From NCBI RefSeq assembly GCF_900103135.1, contig NZ_FNGO01000010.1:34111-98110 (forward strand): 64,000 nucleotides of DNA. The letters are read 5' to 3'. Positions 21,773-31,263 of the stretch are shown piece after piece; positions within the stretch are counted from its first letter, which is position 1; each line of letters opens with the position of its first letter. A program made the position numbers and the translations under genes. The stretch comes from Halarsenatibacter silvermanii (lineage in GTDB: Bacteria; Bacillota; Halanaerobiia; Halanaerobiales; Halarsenatibacteraceae). The notes beneath the pieces are model-generated. The model did no database searches and was not told the origin of the DNA. It saw nothing but the letters and a program-made list of their open reading frames with translations.

Positions 21773-23158
21773 ACTGGCATGGGTGGCCTGAATTGGATTT
21801 TGAGAGGGATCATTCAATTCCTTCTTGAGGGTGAAATAGAGCCAGGGGAGGGCTATAATTATATTTCCTAACTCCGATATGGGAAAGGCGTACCAGAGAT
21901 AAGAAAGCCCCCAAAAACTGCCCAAAAAATACATCAGAGGAAGCAGCAGAACCATCTGACGGAAGAAAGATTGTATCAGACTGGGAACCCCCCGGCCTAT
22001 AGCCTGAAAGGTGGCCGAAATGATGATAGCTGGTCCTATTATCGGATAGGCGGGGCTTATATTTCTCAGAGCTGTAACGCCGATATTTATGAGCTCGGGA
22101 TCGCTGCTGAAAAGCCTCAGAAGTTTTTCCGGGGCAAATTGAAAGATGAGCATCCCGCTGGTGGTGATGAGAAAAGCGAACAAAACATTGGAAAACAGGC
22201 CTTTTTTAACCCGGCCCGGTTTGTTGTGAGAATAATTATAGCCTATCAGGGGCAAATAACCCTGCTTAATACCGAATATGGGCATGAGAACAAAGGACTG
22301 CAGCCGGAAGTAAATACCACCGACGGCTATAGCCTCCGAAGAGAATTGAGCCAGAATTCTATTCATTCCTCCCAGCATGAAGCTGGCCATAAACTGCATT
22401 ATCATGGCCGGAAACCCCACCCTGTAGATCTCACGGATTAGATCCAGTCGGAGCGAAAAATGTTTTAAGGATATATTGAGCTCGATCTTATCTCCGACTA
22501 TCAGATAGATGATCATTACTCCGCTCAGAGAACGGGCTATAACAGTCGCCAGGGCTGCGCCCTGCAGACCCATTTCCGGGAAAAAACCGATTCCAAAGAT
22601 CATCAGAGGATCGAGTATGATATTAATGCCAGCTCCCCAAAATATATTCAGCATGGGGAGGAAGGTATTGCCTTCTCCTCGCAGCACATGATTGCTGATG
22701 ATCGGTAGAAAGAAAGAATAAGAACAGGTCAGGACAATTCTGCTGTAGCTGGAGGCTTTGGCGATAAGAACCTCATCCTCGGCAAATAGACTGACAAGAT
22801 TAGGAGTAAAAAAGAAACCCACCACTGTCAGCATAAGACTGGCCAGCGCAGCTAAAAATAAGGCTTGTGATCCGGCCTGACTGGCATCTTCCAGATCATC
22901 CGCGCCCAGAAGCCGGGAGATTAAGGAGGTGGCTCCCACTCCGGTGCCCACCGAGATGCCGATGAGAATCATCTCCAGAGGGAAAAACAATGCCAGAGAG
23001 GAGATGGCCTCTGTGCTGTACTGGCCTATAAAGATGCTGTCTATTATGCTGTAAAGCGACTGGGCTGTCATGGCCAGAATACCTGGCAGTGAAAGTTTTA
23101 ATACCAGAGGTATGATGGGCTCTTTTCCCAGCCGTTCTGATCTTGCATCGGTTTTCAT
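21740..23158 (-). CDS. MATE family multidrug/Na+ antiporter
   Basis: Integral membrane efflux protein of 472 residues with about 12 hydrophobic segments arranged as two related halves (starts PLVLKLSLPGILAMTAQSLYSIIDSIFIG). Members export cationic drugs or metabolites using Na+ or H+ gradients; in a haloalkaliphile Na+ coupling is plausible but cannot be read from the sequence. Translation starts at ATG 23158 after GAGAGGAG. The hydrophilic Lys-rich C-terminus is encoded by the terminator of the opposing gat genes. Confidence 0.92.
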   Translation of the reverse strand: MKTDARSERLGKEPIIPLVLKLSLPGILAMTAQSLYSIIDSIFIGQYSTEAISSLALFFPLEMILIGISVGTGVGATSLISRLLGADDLEDASQAGSQALFLAALASLMLTVVGFFFTPNLVSLFAEDEVLIAKASSYSRIVLTCSYSFFLPIISNHVLRGEGNTFLPMLNIFWGAGINIILDPLMIFGIGFFPEMGLQGAALATVIARSLSGVMIIYLIVGDKIELNISLKHFSLRLDLIREIYRVGFPAMIMQFMASFMLGGMNRILAQFSSEAIAVGGIYFRLQSFVLMPIFGIKQGYLPLIGYNYSHNKPGRVKKGLFSNVLFAFLITTSGMLIFQFAPEKLLRLFSSDPELINIGVTALRNISPAYPIIGPAIIISATFQAIGRGVPSLIQSFFRQMVLLLPLMYFLGSFWGLSYLWYAFPISELGNIIIALPWLYFTLKKELNDPSQNPIQATHASKKTKKAESLE

Positions 23159-23255
23159 TTTGTAGCTTCTCCTCTCGCTGCTGTTTAGCCGGGACCAAAT
23201 TTATGATATAATCACAGAAAATATAGTTGTTCAGATCGTTTCGACTCTGAAGCTC

Positions 23256-23284
23256 ATTCTAACATAGATGTTTTTACTGGTCAA
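23256..23284 (-). promoter_or_regulatory. Promoter of the MATE gene
   Basis: Minus strand TTGACC (23279-23284), 17-base spacer, TAGAAT (23256-23261). It lies about 100 bases upstream of the start codon. Confidence 0.65.
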
Positions 23285-23323
23285 TTTTGCCCGGTGATTT
23301 TCGGGCAGGTCAGGAGGCAATTC

Positions 23324-24700
23324 ATGAAAAATTTCAGGAAATACATCGTGAAAATCTTAGATTTATCCTCGCAGGGAGAGGGGGTGGCCCGGCCGGAGGA
23401 TCTGCCGGTTTTTTTCGTTCCAGGAGCTCTCCCCGGAGAGAAGGTCGAAGTGCGTCCGACAAAGAAGAAGAAAAATTACTGGAGGACCGAGCTTCTTTCC
23501 GTTCGAGAGGCGTCAGGTCACAGAGTTAATCCCCGGTGTGATGTTTACGAAAGCTGCGGAGGCTGCAATCTTCAGCATCTCGGTTACAGGGTTCAGCTGA
23601 AAGAGAAGGAAAAGATAATAAAAAATTCTCTCTCGAGGATAGGGGGAGTTGAAGAGCTACCTGAATTTTCGGTAACAGGCATGGACTTCCCCTGGTATTA
23701 TCGCAATAAGGGACAATTCCCGGTGGGCAGAGAGGATGCGAAAAAAGGGGAAGAAGGGGGCCGCGTCAGGGCCGGCCTGTATAAAAAAGGCAGTCATGAA
23801 CTGGTCTTTTTCGATGAATGCCCCATCCAGCATCAGCCCATAAATCGTCTTATCAAGGAGACAGAGAAGAGATTGAACAGATATGAAATAACCCCCTACA
23901 ACGAAGGAAAACATAGCGGTAACCTGCGGCATCTGGTGATTCGAGGGGCAGTCTGTTCCTCTCAGCTGCAGCTTACCTTTGTAACCAGGCGCGGTAAGCT
24001 GCCGTCCCGAAAAGAAATTACGGCAGAACTGATAGAGGAAATACGTTCGCTCTGGAGCATATATCACAGTGTAAACGCCGAAGACACCAATGTTATTCTG
24101 GGAGATGAAATTGAACTGGTTACCGGTGAAAGGTTTATTACCGAATACATCAGAGATAAAAAATTTTATATACATCCCAGCAGCTTTTTTCAGGTTAACA
24201 CACAGCAGACAGAAAAGCTTTATGAACGGGTTCTATCTCTGGCCAGAGACGTATCACCTCGGCGCATAATTGACGCTTACTGTGGGGCCGGGACGATCGG
24301 CATTTATCTGGCTGATGGAATGAAAGGTGATATAGAAAAAACTTTAGGAATCGAGGAAGTTCCTCAGGCGGTGCAGGCTGCGGCAGTAAATTCCAGTTTG
24401 AATGAGTGTCGAAATGTTGACTTTATTCAGGGAAAAGTTGAGAAAGTTCTGCCCCGCCTGGACCTGAAGGAAGAGCTCGTAATAGTCGATCCGCCCCGGA
24501 AAGGATTGAGCGAAAATAGCTGTCAGACTATTCTCGATTCCTCACCTTCAGCGGTAGTTTATGTTTCCTGTAATCCCGGTACCCTGGCCCGAGACATATC
24601 GAGACTGTCGACTTCCTTTCGACTGGAGAAAATTGAAGCTGTCGATATGTTTCCTCATACTCATCATGTCGAAACAGCGGTTCTTCTGGTGCGGGACTAA
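23324..24700 (+). CDS. rlmD: 23S rRNA (uracil-5-)-methyltransferase, RlmD/RumA type
   Basis: SAM-dependent m5U methyltransferase of the TrmA/RumA family. An N-terminal TRAM domain (about 5-60) is followed by the 4Fe-4S cysteines Cys72, Cys78 and Cys81 and a fourth near 168 (FFDECPIQ). The Rossmann core has DAYCGAGTIGIYLA, and the catalytic Cys lies in YVSCNPGTLARD. The ATG at 23324 follows AGGAGG by 6 bases; an upstream in-frame ATG at 23294 lacks a ribosome site. In Firmicutes the homologue can modify both U747 and U1939, so the target is uncertain. Confidence 0.93.
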   Translation: MKNFRKYIVKILDLSSQGEGVARPEDLPVFFVPGALPGEKVEVRPTKKKKNYWRTELLSVREASGHRVNPRCDVYESCGGCNLQHLGYRVQLKEKEKIIKNSLSRIGGVEELPEFSVTGMDFPWYYRNKGQFPVGREDAKKGEEGGRVRAGLYKKGSHELVFFDECPIQHQPINRLIKETEKRLNRYEITPYNEGKHSGNLRHLVIRGAVCSSQLQLTFVTRRGKLPSRKEITAELIEEIRSLWSIYHSVNAEDTNVILGDEIELVTGERFITEYIRDKKFYIHPSSFFQVNTQQTEKLYERVLSLARDVSPRRIIDAYCGAGTIGIYLADGMKGDIEKTLGIEEVPQAVQAAAVNSSLNECRNVDFIQGKVEKVLPRLDLKEELVIVDPPRKGLSENSCQTILDSSPSAVVYVSCNPGTLARDISRLSTSFRLEKIEAVDMFPHTHHVETAVLLVRD

Positions 24701-24715
24701 AAGGAGGTATACATA

Positions 24716-24997
24716 ATGAACTACGTACTGGCAGTGGTATTCGCATTTTCCGGAATTGGCGGATTAATCTATGGCGTCGAAACCGGAGTATTTATTGGTC
24801 TTGGCCTTCTGCCCTGGCAGCTGATAAGAATAGGCGTGAGCAGTCAATATTATAGATTGCTGGCAGCGATCTGTGCTCTTGCCGGCGTGATATTCTTTGT
24901 GATTAACAGTATGTGGTACTGGCTGCTTGCCTTTGTTTTTATATGTCTTTATAATCTCTGGGGATATATAAGGTTTTACAATGATAAAAGTTCTTGA
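24716..24997 (+). CDS. Small integral membrane protein, unknown
   Basis: A 93-residue protein with three hydrophobic stretches (about 3-34, 45-62 and 66-82) and few charges until the C-terminal RFYNDKSS. A perfect AAAGGAGG ribosome site lies 8 bases before the ATG. It follows rlmD by 15 bases and is probably cotranscribed. No family recognised. Confidence 0.75.
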   Translation: MNYVLAVVFAFSGIGGLIYGVETGVFIGLGLLPWQLIRIGVSSQYYRLLAAICALAGVIFFVINSMWYWLLAFVFICLYNLWGYIRFYNDKSS

Positions 24998-25022
24998 CAA
25001 ATGCCTCATTTTATAATATAAA
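24994..25022 (+). promoter_or_regulatory. Promoter upstream of the FmdB-type gene
   Basis: Consensus -35 TTGACA (24994-24999), 17-base spacer, -10 TATAAA (25017-25022); the -35 overlaps the stop codon of the preceding membrane protein gene. A leader of about 145 bases follows without a recognised riboswitch. Confidence 0.75.
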
Positions 25023-25175
25023 AGTATTTAGGGAAAGTATCATCGGCGATGTATTTAAACATTTAACCGAAATATTGATTTTGCGATCAGGTGAGGAATA
25101 GCGTTTTTCATGATTTAGTTAGAAATGGGAAGTAAATTATCAAAACCAAAATCTAATAACGGGGTGAATTTAGAT

Positions 25176-25442
25176 ATGCCGACCTATCTATATGAGTGTA
25201 ATGAATGCGGCAGATTTGAGAAGATGCAGGGTATCAAGGAGGAGGTTCTGGAGGAATGTCCCGACTGCGGCCGGGAGGTTAGAAGGATCATCGGAGCTCC
25301 CGGAATTGTCTTCAAAGGTTCTGGTTTTTACTGTACGGATTACGGTAAAAGCTCTCAGTCTCCCGGCGAACCTCAATCAAAATCTGAAGATGAAGACTCT
25401 TCGGGTTCGGCTGAGAGCTCCCCGGAAGAAAAAGCTTCTTAA
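25176..25442 (+). CDS. FmdB-type zinc ribbon protein
   Basis: An 88-residue protein. MPTYLYECNECGRFEKMQ followed by CPDCG gives two CxxC knuckles of a FmdB/CxxC_CxxC_SSSS zinc ribbon, and GFYCTDYGKSS completes the family pattern. The Ser/Glu-rich tail (after about 65) is low complexity. The ATG at 25176 with GGGGTG upstream gives the standard family N-terminus; an upstream in-frame ATG at 25125 is unlikely. The role is not established; a transcription-regulator label is traditional only. Confidence 0.88.
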   Translation: MPTYLYECNECGRFEKMQGIKEEVLEECPDCGREVRRIIGAPGIVFKGSGFYCTDYGKSSQSPGEPQSKSEDEDSSGSAESSPEEKAS

Positions 25443-25558
25443 AGACCAGTGATTGCCCGGATTGCATTATATCCGGGTATAATAAATTTTACAGAATATT
25501 CGCTTAAACTTACTGCAGGTTACTGTGAGAATTACTTTTAATCCGGGAGGGCGACAGT

Positions 25559-26050
25559 TTGAAGTTAGGTGTAATTTCGGATACTCATATTCCCGACAGA
25601 TCCCCGGCTCTTTCTGAAAAAGTGAGAGAGGACTTCCAAAACGTCGATGAAATATGGCATGCCGGAGATATTACTTCAGATAACTTGATAAAACAGCTCG
25701 AAAATATCGCTCCCGTAAAGGCGGTTAAAGGAAACTGCGATGGTTTCTCGCTGGGAAGAGAGCTAAAAAGTTCTCTTACTCTGAAAAGAGCTGGTTTCAA
25801 AATATCTCTCGACCATGGAGATGGATTGGGAAGAGATAAAATCTCCAAATTGAGCTACAGGTTTGATGAATCGGATGTAATAATTTTTGGACATACCCAC
25901 AGAGCCTTCAAATCCTGGCAGAAAGATCAACTTTTCTTGAATCCAGGCTCTCCGACCGTTCCCCGGAGGCAGAAGTACGGCAGTTTCGCTTTGCTGGAGA
26001 TATGTGCGAATCGGGAGATAGATGTAGAATTGAGAAAAATAAAAGGTTAG
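25559..26050 (+). CDS. YfcE/MJ0936-type metallophosphoesterase
   Basis: A 163-residue phosphodiesterase of the calcineurin-like superfamily. Metal ligands are visible in GVISDTHIPD, WHAGDI, VKGNCDG, DHGDGLG and FGHTHRA. Family members hydrolyse model phosphodiesters; the natural substrate here is unknown. Translation probably starts at the TTG at 25559 after GGGAGGGCG. The next gene starts 10 bases downstream. Confidence 0.9.
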   Translation: MKLGVISDTHIPDRSPALSEKVREDFQNVDEIWHAGDITSDNLIKQLENIAPVKAVKGNCDGFSLGRELKSSLTLKRAGFKISLDHGDGLGRDKISKLSYRFDESDVIIFGHTHRAFKSWQKDQLFLNPGSPTVPRRQKYGSFALLEICANREIDVELRKIKG

Positions 26051-26060
26051 AGGTGATTTG

Positions 26061-26426
26061 ATGACTGATGTTCGCGAACTTGCTCGAGAGCTGGCCGACG
26101 CTCTTGCAGGCTCGGATGAATACCAGGAATATCTTGAACTTAAAGAGAAAATCTCTGGTGATGAGAAGACGAAAAAATTGCTGTTGGATTATAGGGAAAA
26201 ATTGATGGAAGCTAGAAGTAAACAGATACAGGGGGAAGAACTTGATGAAGAGCTCGAGCAGGAACTGCAGGAGATTCAAAGATATGTGGAACTCAATAAA
26301 CCGGTGCAGGAGTATATGGAGGCCGAACACCGGATCAACGAGCTTGTCAATGAACTCCATCAGATAATTTTCTCAGATCTGGAGATCGGGCTGGAAGATG
26401 AACCTGCCGGTCCAGAAGTTCAATAA
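26061..26426 (+). CDS. YlbF/YmcA family protein
   Basis: About 121 residues, almost entirely alpha-helical and acidic, with the YlbF-type pattern VRELARELADALAGSDEYQEYLELKEKI near the N-terminus. In Bacillus the YlbF/YmcA/YaaT complex modulates RNase Y activity and developmental phosphorelays; whether that role applies here is inference. ATG 26061 follows AGGTGATTTG. Ends at a bidirectional hairpin. Confidence 0.85.
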   Translation: MTDVRELARELADALAGSDEYQEYLELKEKISGDEKTKKLLLDYREKLMEARSKQIQGEELDEELEQELQEIQRYVELNKPVQEYMEAEHRINELVNELHQIIFSDLEIGLEDEPAGPEVQ

Positions 26427-26432
26427 ATTAGT

Positions 26433-26472
26433 AAAACAGCCCTTCAATTTTAAACGGATGAAGGGCTGTTTT
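26433..26472. terminator. Bidirectional terminator between the YlbF and Nfu genes
   Basis: AAAACAGCCCTTCA (26433-26446) pairs with TGAAGGGCTGTTTT (26459-26472). It has T or A runs on both sides and lies between convergent genes. Confidence 0.88.
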
Positions 26473-26522
26473 GAAAAAGATTGCAGCAATCATTTTTGTT
26501 CCGGGGCCGGATGATCTCTTTT

Positions 26523-26750
26523 TTAATCGACCTCAACCACTTCTGAGACTTCAGGAATATGCTCTTTCAGTGCCTGTTCTATACCGTGCTTTATTGTCAT
26601 AGTGGACATAGGGCAGCCCGCGCAGGCGCCTGTTAATCTGACTCTGACTTTTCCATCATCTTCAACTGACACAAGCTCGACGTCGCCTCCATCTGCCTGA
26701 AGTCCGGGACGCACCTGGTCTATGACATCTTCCACTTCTTCTCTATTCAC
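26523..26750 (-). CDS. NifU C-terminal domain (Nfu-type) Fe-S protein
   Basis: A 75-residue Nfu domain that can carry a labile Fe-S cluster to target proteins. The pattern VIDQVRPGLQADGGDVELV and the cluster ligands in GACAGCPMSTMT are diagnostic. The GTG at 26750 is the likely start because GGAGGTGA precedes it; an ATG at 26777 gives nine extra residues but overlies the ribosome site. Monocistronic, divergent from dnaE. Confidence 0.93.
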   Translation of the reverse strand: MNREEVEDVIDQVRPGLQADGGDVELVSVEDDGKVRVRLTGACAGCPMSTMTIKHGIEQALKEHIPEVSEVVEVD

Positions 26751-26889
26751 AGCAATCACCTCCAGCTTTGTTGGCATTTATTATTGTTGAGTGTGAATCG
26801 TGATTTCAATTCTCAATTATTATAACATAGATTATCGCAAAAACAAAGCAAAGCAGGCAACTAAACTTTTTCCAGAAAGGAAGAGTTTG

Positions 26890-29800
26890 ATGTCAGATTT
26901 TGTTCATCTTCATAATCATACCGAATACAGCCTTCTTGATGGGTCGCTGCGTCTATCCGAACTGGTTGCTGCCACCAGGGAGTACGGTCAGAAAGCGGTG
27001 GCGATGACCGATCACGGTGTTTTATATGGGATGGTAAAATTTTATAAGAAGGCTCGGGAGGAAGGGATAAAACCGATTATCGGCTGCGAAGTTTATCTGA
27101 CTCCCGGAGATAGGCGCGAAAAAAAAGACAGGGAACTATATCATCTGGTTCTTTTAGCTTCCAGCGATAGAGGTTATAACAATCTTCTGGAAATCGTCAC
27201 CAAATCTCATCTGGAAGGTTATTATTATCGTCCGCGGGTCGACAAAAATCTTCTTTACGAAAATCGGCGCGGCCTGATAGCGACCTCGGCCTGTCTACAG
27301 GGGGAGATTCCGACCAGAATACTGGCGGGTAATTTCAAAGAAGCCGAAAAGAGCTTGAGAGAATACCGCGAAATATTTGGCCGGGAGAATTTTTTTTTGG
27401 AACTGCAGGACCATGGTCTGCCGGAACAAAAAAAGGTCAATCCGGAGTTAAAAAAATTTAGCAAAGAATTCGATCTGGGATTGGTTGCGGCCAATGACAG
27501 TCATTATCTGGAAAAGAGTGACGCTGAATTTCATGATGTTCTGCTTGCCCTGCAGACCAACAGCGAGGTTGCCGATACAGATAGAATGACTTTCCCAAAC
27601 CAGGAATTTTATCTGAAATCTCCACGAGAAATGCGAGAACTTTTCTCGGAGGAGCAGGAAGCCATTAAAAACACCGGACGTATTGCCGACAGATGTGAGG
27701 TGAACCTTGATTTTGAACGATTTTTCCTGCCTGAATATCCTGAAGCTTCAGAGCAGGATTTATCGGCTGAGGAGATGCTGAGAAAAAAATGCAGGGAGAG
27801 GCTGGATGAGAATTTTTCCGATGATGAAAAACCCCGGGAGAGAATGGAGTATGAGCTTGAGATTATATGCGATATGGGCTATGCAGCATATTTTTTGATA
27901 GTTCAGGATTTTGTTGAGGAGGCTAAAAAAAGAGAAATAAGAGTCGGGCCAGGAAGAGGGTCGGCAGCCGGCAGTTTTGTATCCTATTTGCTGGGTATAA
28001 CCAAAGTGAATCCTCTGGATTACGGTCTGATTTTTGAGCGGTTTTTAAATCCAGCCCGAGTAAGTCTGCCCGATATTGATATTGATTTTGACGAAAGGCG
28101 AGATGAAATTATCGATTATGTGTCCCGTCGTTATGGTCAGGAAAGGGTGGCGCAGATCGGCACTTTTGGCACCATGGCAGCCCGGGGGGCTATCCGTGAT
28201 GTCGGTAGAGCCCTGGGTATGGATTATAACACCGTCGATCGCGTGGCAAAATCAATACCTCTGCAGAGCGGGAAAACTCTGGATGAACTTATGGAAAGCG
28301 ATTCCAGCCTGCAGAAGATGGCCGATGAGAGTGAAAGGGTGGCCGAGCTTCTCAATATAGCCCAAAAGCTGGAAGGACTGCCCAGGCACATATCGACCCA
28401 TGCTGCCGGGGTGATTATAGGTCCGGACAGATTAATGGATTTTGTTCCTCTTCAGAAGCAGGATGAAACCATTATTACCCAGCTTCCTATGGAGGATGTC
28501 GAAGCTCTGGGTCTGCTTAAGATGGATTTTCTGGGGCTCAGAAATCTGACTGTTATCGAGGATTCGCTGGAACGTATTGAAAAAAATCACGGTAAAAATA
28601 TAGATATCGATGAAGTTCCGCTCGATGATAAGGAAGTTTATGAGATGCTCAGCCGGGGAGAGACAGCCGGGGTTTTTCAGATGGAGTCTCAACTTTTCAA
28701 AGATCTCACTGCCAATTTAAAACCGGAGTATTTTACCGATATCATAGCTCTCCTGGCGCTCGGGCGTCCTGGTCCTTTAGGCAGCGGGCTTGTTGATGAT
28801 TATATTAAATGCCGCCATGGAGAAAAAGAACCGGAATATCTCCATCCCGGTCTGAAGCCAATTCTGCAGGAGACTTATGGACTTATACTTTATCAGGAAC
28901 AGGTCATGGAAATTGCCAGTGAGCTGGGAAATTTTAGCATGGGAGAAGCCGATATACTAAGGCGGGGCATGGGCAAAAAGAAGAAAAAACTGGTCGCAGA
29001 AAAAAGGGAGCAGTTTGTAGAAGGGGCGCTTGAAAATGGTCTATCCGGAGATATTGCCAATGAGATCTTTGACCAGATGGAATACTTTTCCGGCTACGGC
29101 TTTAATAAATCTCACAGCGCTGCTTATGCTCTTTTGGCCTATCAGACGGCCTATTTAAAATGCAAGTTTCCTGCGGAATTTATGGCAGCACTTTTAACAA
29201 GCGTCATGGACAATCTTGATAAAGTGAGCGATTATATTTCTACTTCTCGGGAGATGGGAATTGAGATTTATTCTCCGGATGTTAATGAAAGCGACGAGGT
29301 ATTTACAGCTCTTTCCGATGAGGAAATAAGATTTGGTCTAAAAGCCATCAAACATCTGGGAAGAAAGGCCATTGAGGAAATAACGAACAGGAGATCGGAG
29401 GGTGGTGAATTTGAAACTGTCCACGATTTGTTAGATAGATGCGACCTATCCCGCCTACAAAAAAGCGATATGGAAGCTTTAACAAAAGCCGGAGCCCTGG
29501 ATGAATTTGAAGCAAAAAGATCACAACTTCTCTCTTCTCTGGAGGAACTTCACGAGAGATTTAGCGAACATAATTCGAGCAGAGCAAGAGGACAAACCTC
29601 TTTTTTTGAGCTGGTCGAAGAAGAAGATAAATTTTATGAAGATGATTTTACTTTTCCGGAGCTGGAAGAGGTAGATCAACGTACCAGATTGAATCAGGAA
29701 AGAGAATATCTGGGACTTTATCTCTCGGGCCATCCCCTCGATCCTTACAGCGAATTCTTTCAGGGACTGGGTGTTCAAAGCCGGAAGCTCATTTCACTGG

Positions 29801-30288
29801 TCGAGAACTCAAAGAAAGAACATCTGCTGCTGGGAGGACTTATCTCGGGTATCAGAGAACATACGACCAAAAACAATAGAAAGATGGCATTTTTGACCCT
29901 CGAGGGTCGGAGCAGCAGTCTTGATGTTGTGGTATTCCCTGGTGCTTATACAGGAGCAGTGCGGATGGTTTCTGAACGCCAGGCTGTGCTGGTTTATGGA
30001 AGGCCGGATGAAGACCAGCTGATTGCCAGTCGGGTTATACCCCTCTTTGATTCGGCTTTGCTGCTGGAGATAGGATCCAGTTCAGCAAAAGATATGGAAA
30101 GGATAATAAATTTTCTGGAAGAATCCGCCTCAGGTATGATGCCCGTCATATTTAAACAGAGAAAGAATTCGGATATATGCTGCTGGCTGCCGCCTGAAAA
30201 ATTGTGGCTTGAGGGGTTGGAAAGGGCGGAAAAAATGCCTGCTGATGATAATTTAAATTTGGAAATAAAAAGATTTAATTTTAGTTGA
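26890..30288 (+). CDS. dnaE: DNA polymerase III alpha subunit DnaE
   Basis: Replicative C-family polymerase of about 1132 residues. The N-terminal PHP domain (FVHLHNHTEYSLLDGSL) is followed by the palm with GPGRGSAAGSFVSYLLGI and the catalytic aspartates PDIDIDFDERR, then helix-hairpin-helix and an OB fold near LLLGGLISGIREH. Firmicutes usually carry both DnaE and PolC; PolC is not in the window. ATG 26890 gives the standard start MSDFVHLHNH; a longer in-frame start at 26800 is unlikely. No terminator is seen before the LysR gene 34 bases downstream. Confidence 0.98.
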   Translation: MSDFVHLHNHTEYSLLDGSLRLSELVAATREYGQKAVAMTDHGVLYGMVKFYKKAREEGIKPIIGCEVYLTPGDRREKKDRELYHLVLLASSDRGYNNLLEIVTKSHLEGYYYRPRVDKNLLYENRRGLIATSACLQGEIPTRILAGNFKEAEKSLREYREIFGRENFFLELQDHGLPEQKKVNPELKKFSKEFDLGLVAANDSHYLEKSDAEFHDVLLALQTNSEVADTDRMTFPNQEFYLKSPREMRELFSEEQEAIKNTGRIADRCEVNLDFERFFLPEYPEASEQDLSAEEMLRKKCRERLDENFSDDEKPRERMEYELEIICDMGYAAYFLIVQDFVEEAKKREIRVGPGRGSAAGSFVSYLLGITKVNPLDYGLIFERFLNPARVSLPDIDIDFDERRDEIIDYVSRRYGQERVAQIGTFGTMAARGAIRDVGRALGMDYNTVDRVAKSIPLQSGKTLDELMESDSSLQKMADESERVAELLNIAQKLEGLPRHISTHAAGVIIGPDRLMDFVPLQKQDETIITQLPMEDVEALGLLKMDFLGLRNLTVIEDSLERIEKNHGKNIDIDEVPLDDKEVYEMLSRGETAGVFQMESQLFKDLTANLKPEYFTDIIALLALGRPGPLGSGLVDDYIKCRHGEKEPEYLHPGLKPILQETYGLILYQEQVMEIASELGNFSMGEADILRRGMGKKKKKLVAEKREQFVEGALENGLSGDIANEIFDQMEYFSGYGFNKSHSAAYALLAYQTAYLKCKFPAEFMAALLTSVMDNLDKVSDYISTSREMGIEIYSPDVNESDEVFTALSDEEIRFGLKAIKHLGRKAIEEITNRRSEGGEFETVHDLLDRCDLSRLQKSDMEALTKAGALDEFEAKRSQLLSSLEELHERFSEHNSSRARGQTSFFELVEEEDKFYEDDFTFPELEEVDQRTRLNQEREYLGLYLSGHPLDPYSEFFQGLGVQSRKLISLVENSKKEHLLLGGLISGIREHTTKNNRKMAFLTLEGRSSSLDVVVFPGAYTGAVRMVSERQAVLVYGRPDEDQLIASRVIPLFDSALLLEIGSSSAKDMERIINFLEESASGMMPVIFKQRKNSDICCWLPPEKLWLEGLERAEKMPADDNLNLEIKRFNFS

Positions 30289-30322
30289 CACATATATCAT
30301 TGAAGGGAAGATAAACATCAGT

Positions 30323-31216
30323 ATGAATATAAAAACTCTTGAAATTTTCGTCAGTTTGGCTGATCTTGGCAGTTACTCCAGGGTGGCCGCGGAAATGAAC
30401 CTCAGTCAGCCTGCTGTCAGCATGCAGATCAAAAATTTAGAGGAAAAGATGTCTGCTGAGCTGGTGGCCAGAAAGGGACGGGGAGTAGAACTGACGCGAA
30501 CCGGCCGTGTATTTTACCGCAGGGTCAGTGAGCTTCTGCGGGAGTGGGAAGACGTGCAATTAGAGATTGAAAGACTGCAGGAAAGTAGGCTGGATGAAAT
30601 ATGCATCGGGGCCAGCACAATACCTTCCAGCCATATTATTCCCGAATTGTTGAGCGATTTTTGCCGTGGTTATCCTGAAATTAAGATGACCGTCCGGGTC
30701 GGTGATAGTCAGGATATTATCGAATTACTTGATGATCGAGAGATTGAGCTGGCCGTGATAGGGAAAAAACCTGAAAGTATCGAGCTAGAAGTTATGCCCC
30801 TTATTAAAGATGAACTGCATCTGCTGGTTTCCCGGAATGATGAATTGTTCGGGCGTGATTCTGTGTCCTTAAAGGAGATACTCGAGAGAAAATTGCTGAT
30901 ACGAGAAAAAGGTTCTGCCACCCGCAGGACCATGATGAATGCTTTAAGAGAAGCAGGAGCTGATAGAAAAGATCTTGACATCAGAGCCGTTCTCGAAACC
31001 AATGAAGCTATAATTTCAGCAGTAGAAGCTGGTCTGGGCGTTTCATTCATCTCCCGGCTGGCTTCCAATAAAGCATTGGAATGGGGGCGGGTCGGCAAAA
31101 TAAATCTTGACGGTGTGAGGATGGAGCGCAATTTTTATATTTCCCATCCTCCCGGGAGGATTCAGGGTACGCCTCTGGAATCCTTCGTTCGACTTGCTCG
31201 CGATTTCTCCCGATAA
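30323..31216 (+). CDS. LysR family regulator, selenium-metabolism type
   Basis: A 297-residue LysR-type regulator. The N-terminal winged helix-turn-helix is visible in SYSRVAAEMNLSQPAVSMQIKNLEEKM (about 18-44). The effector domain begins near 90 (ICIGASTIPSSHIIPELL). This sequence type resembles the LysR regulators associated with selD in selenium-using clostridia. The association fits what lies immediately downstream: the remains of a selD gene. If selenium use has been lost, this regulator may be a leftover or may control other genes. Confidence 0.88.
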   Translation: MNIKTLEIFVSLADLGSYSRVAAEMNLSQPAVSMQIKNLEEKMSAELVARKGRGVELTRTGRVFYRRVSELLREWEDVQLEIERLQESRLDEICIGASTIPSSHIIPELLSDFCRGYPEIKMTVRVGDSQDIIELLDDREIELAVIGKKPESIELEVMPLIKDELHLLVSRNDELFGRDSVSLKEILERKLLIREKGSATRRTMMNALREAGADRKDLDIRAVLETNEAIISAVEAGLGVSFISRLASNKALEWGRVGKINLDGVRMERNFYISHPPGRIQGTPLESFVRLARDFSR

Positions 31217-31263
31217 TATGAATAATTATCAGATTATCACGTCCTTCAGACTTCGAACCCTAA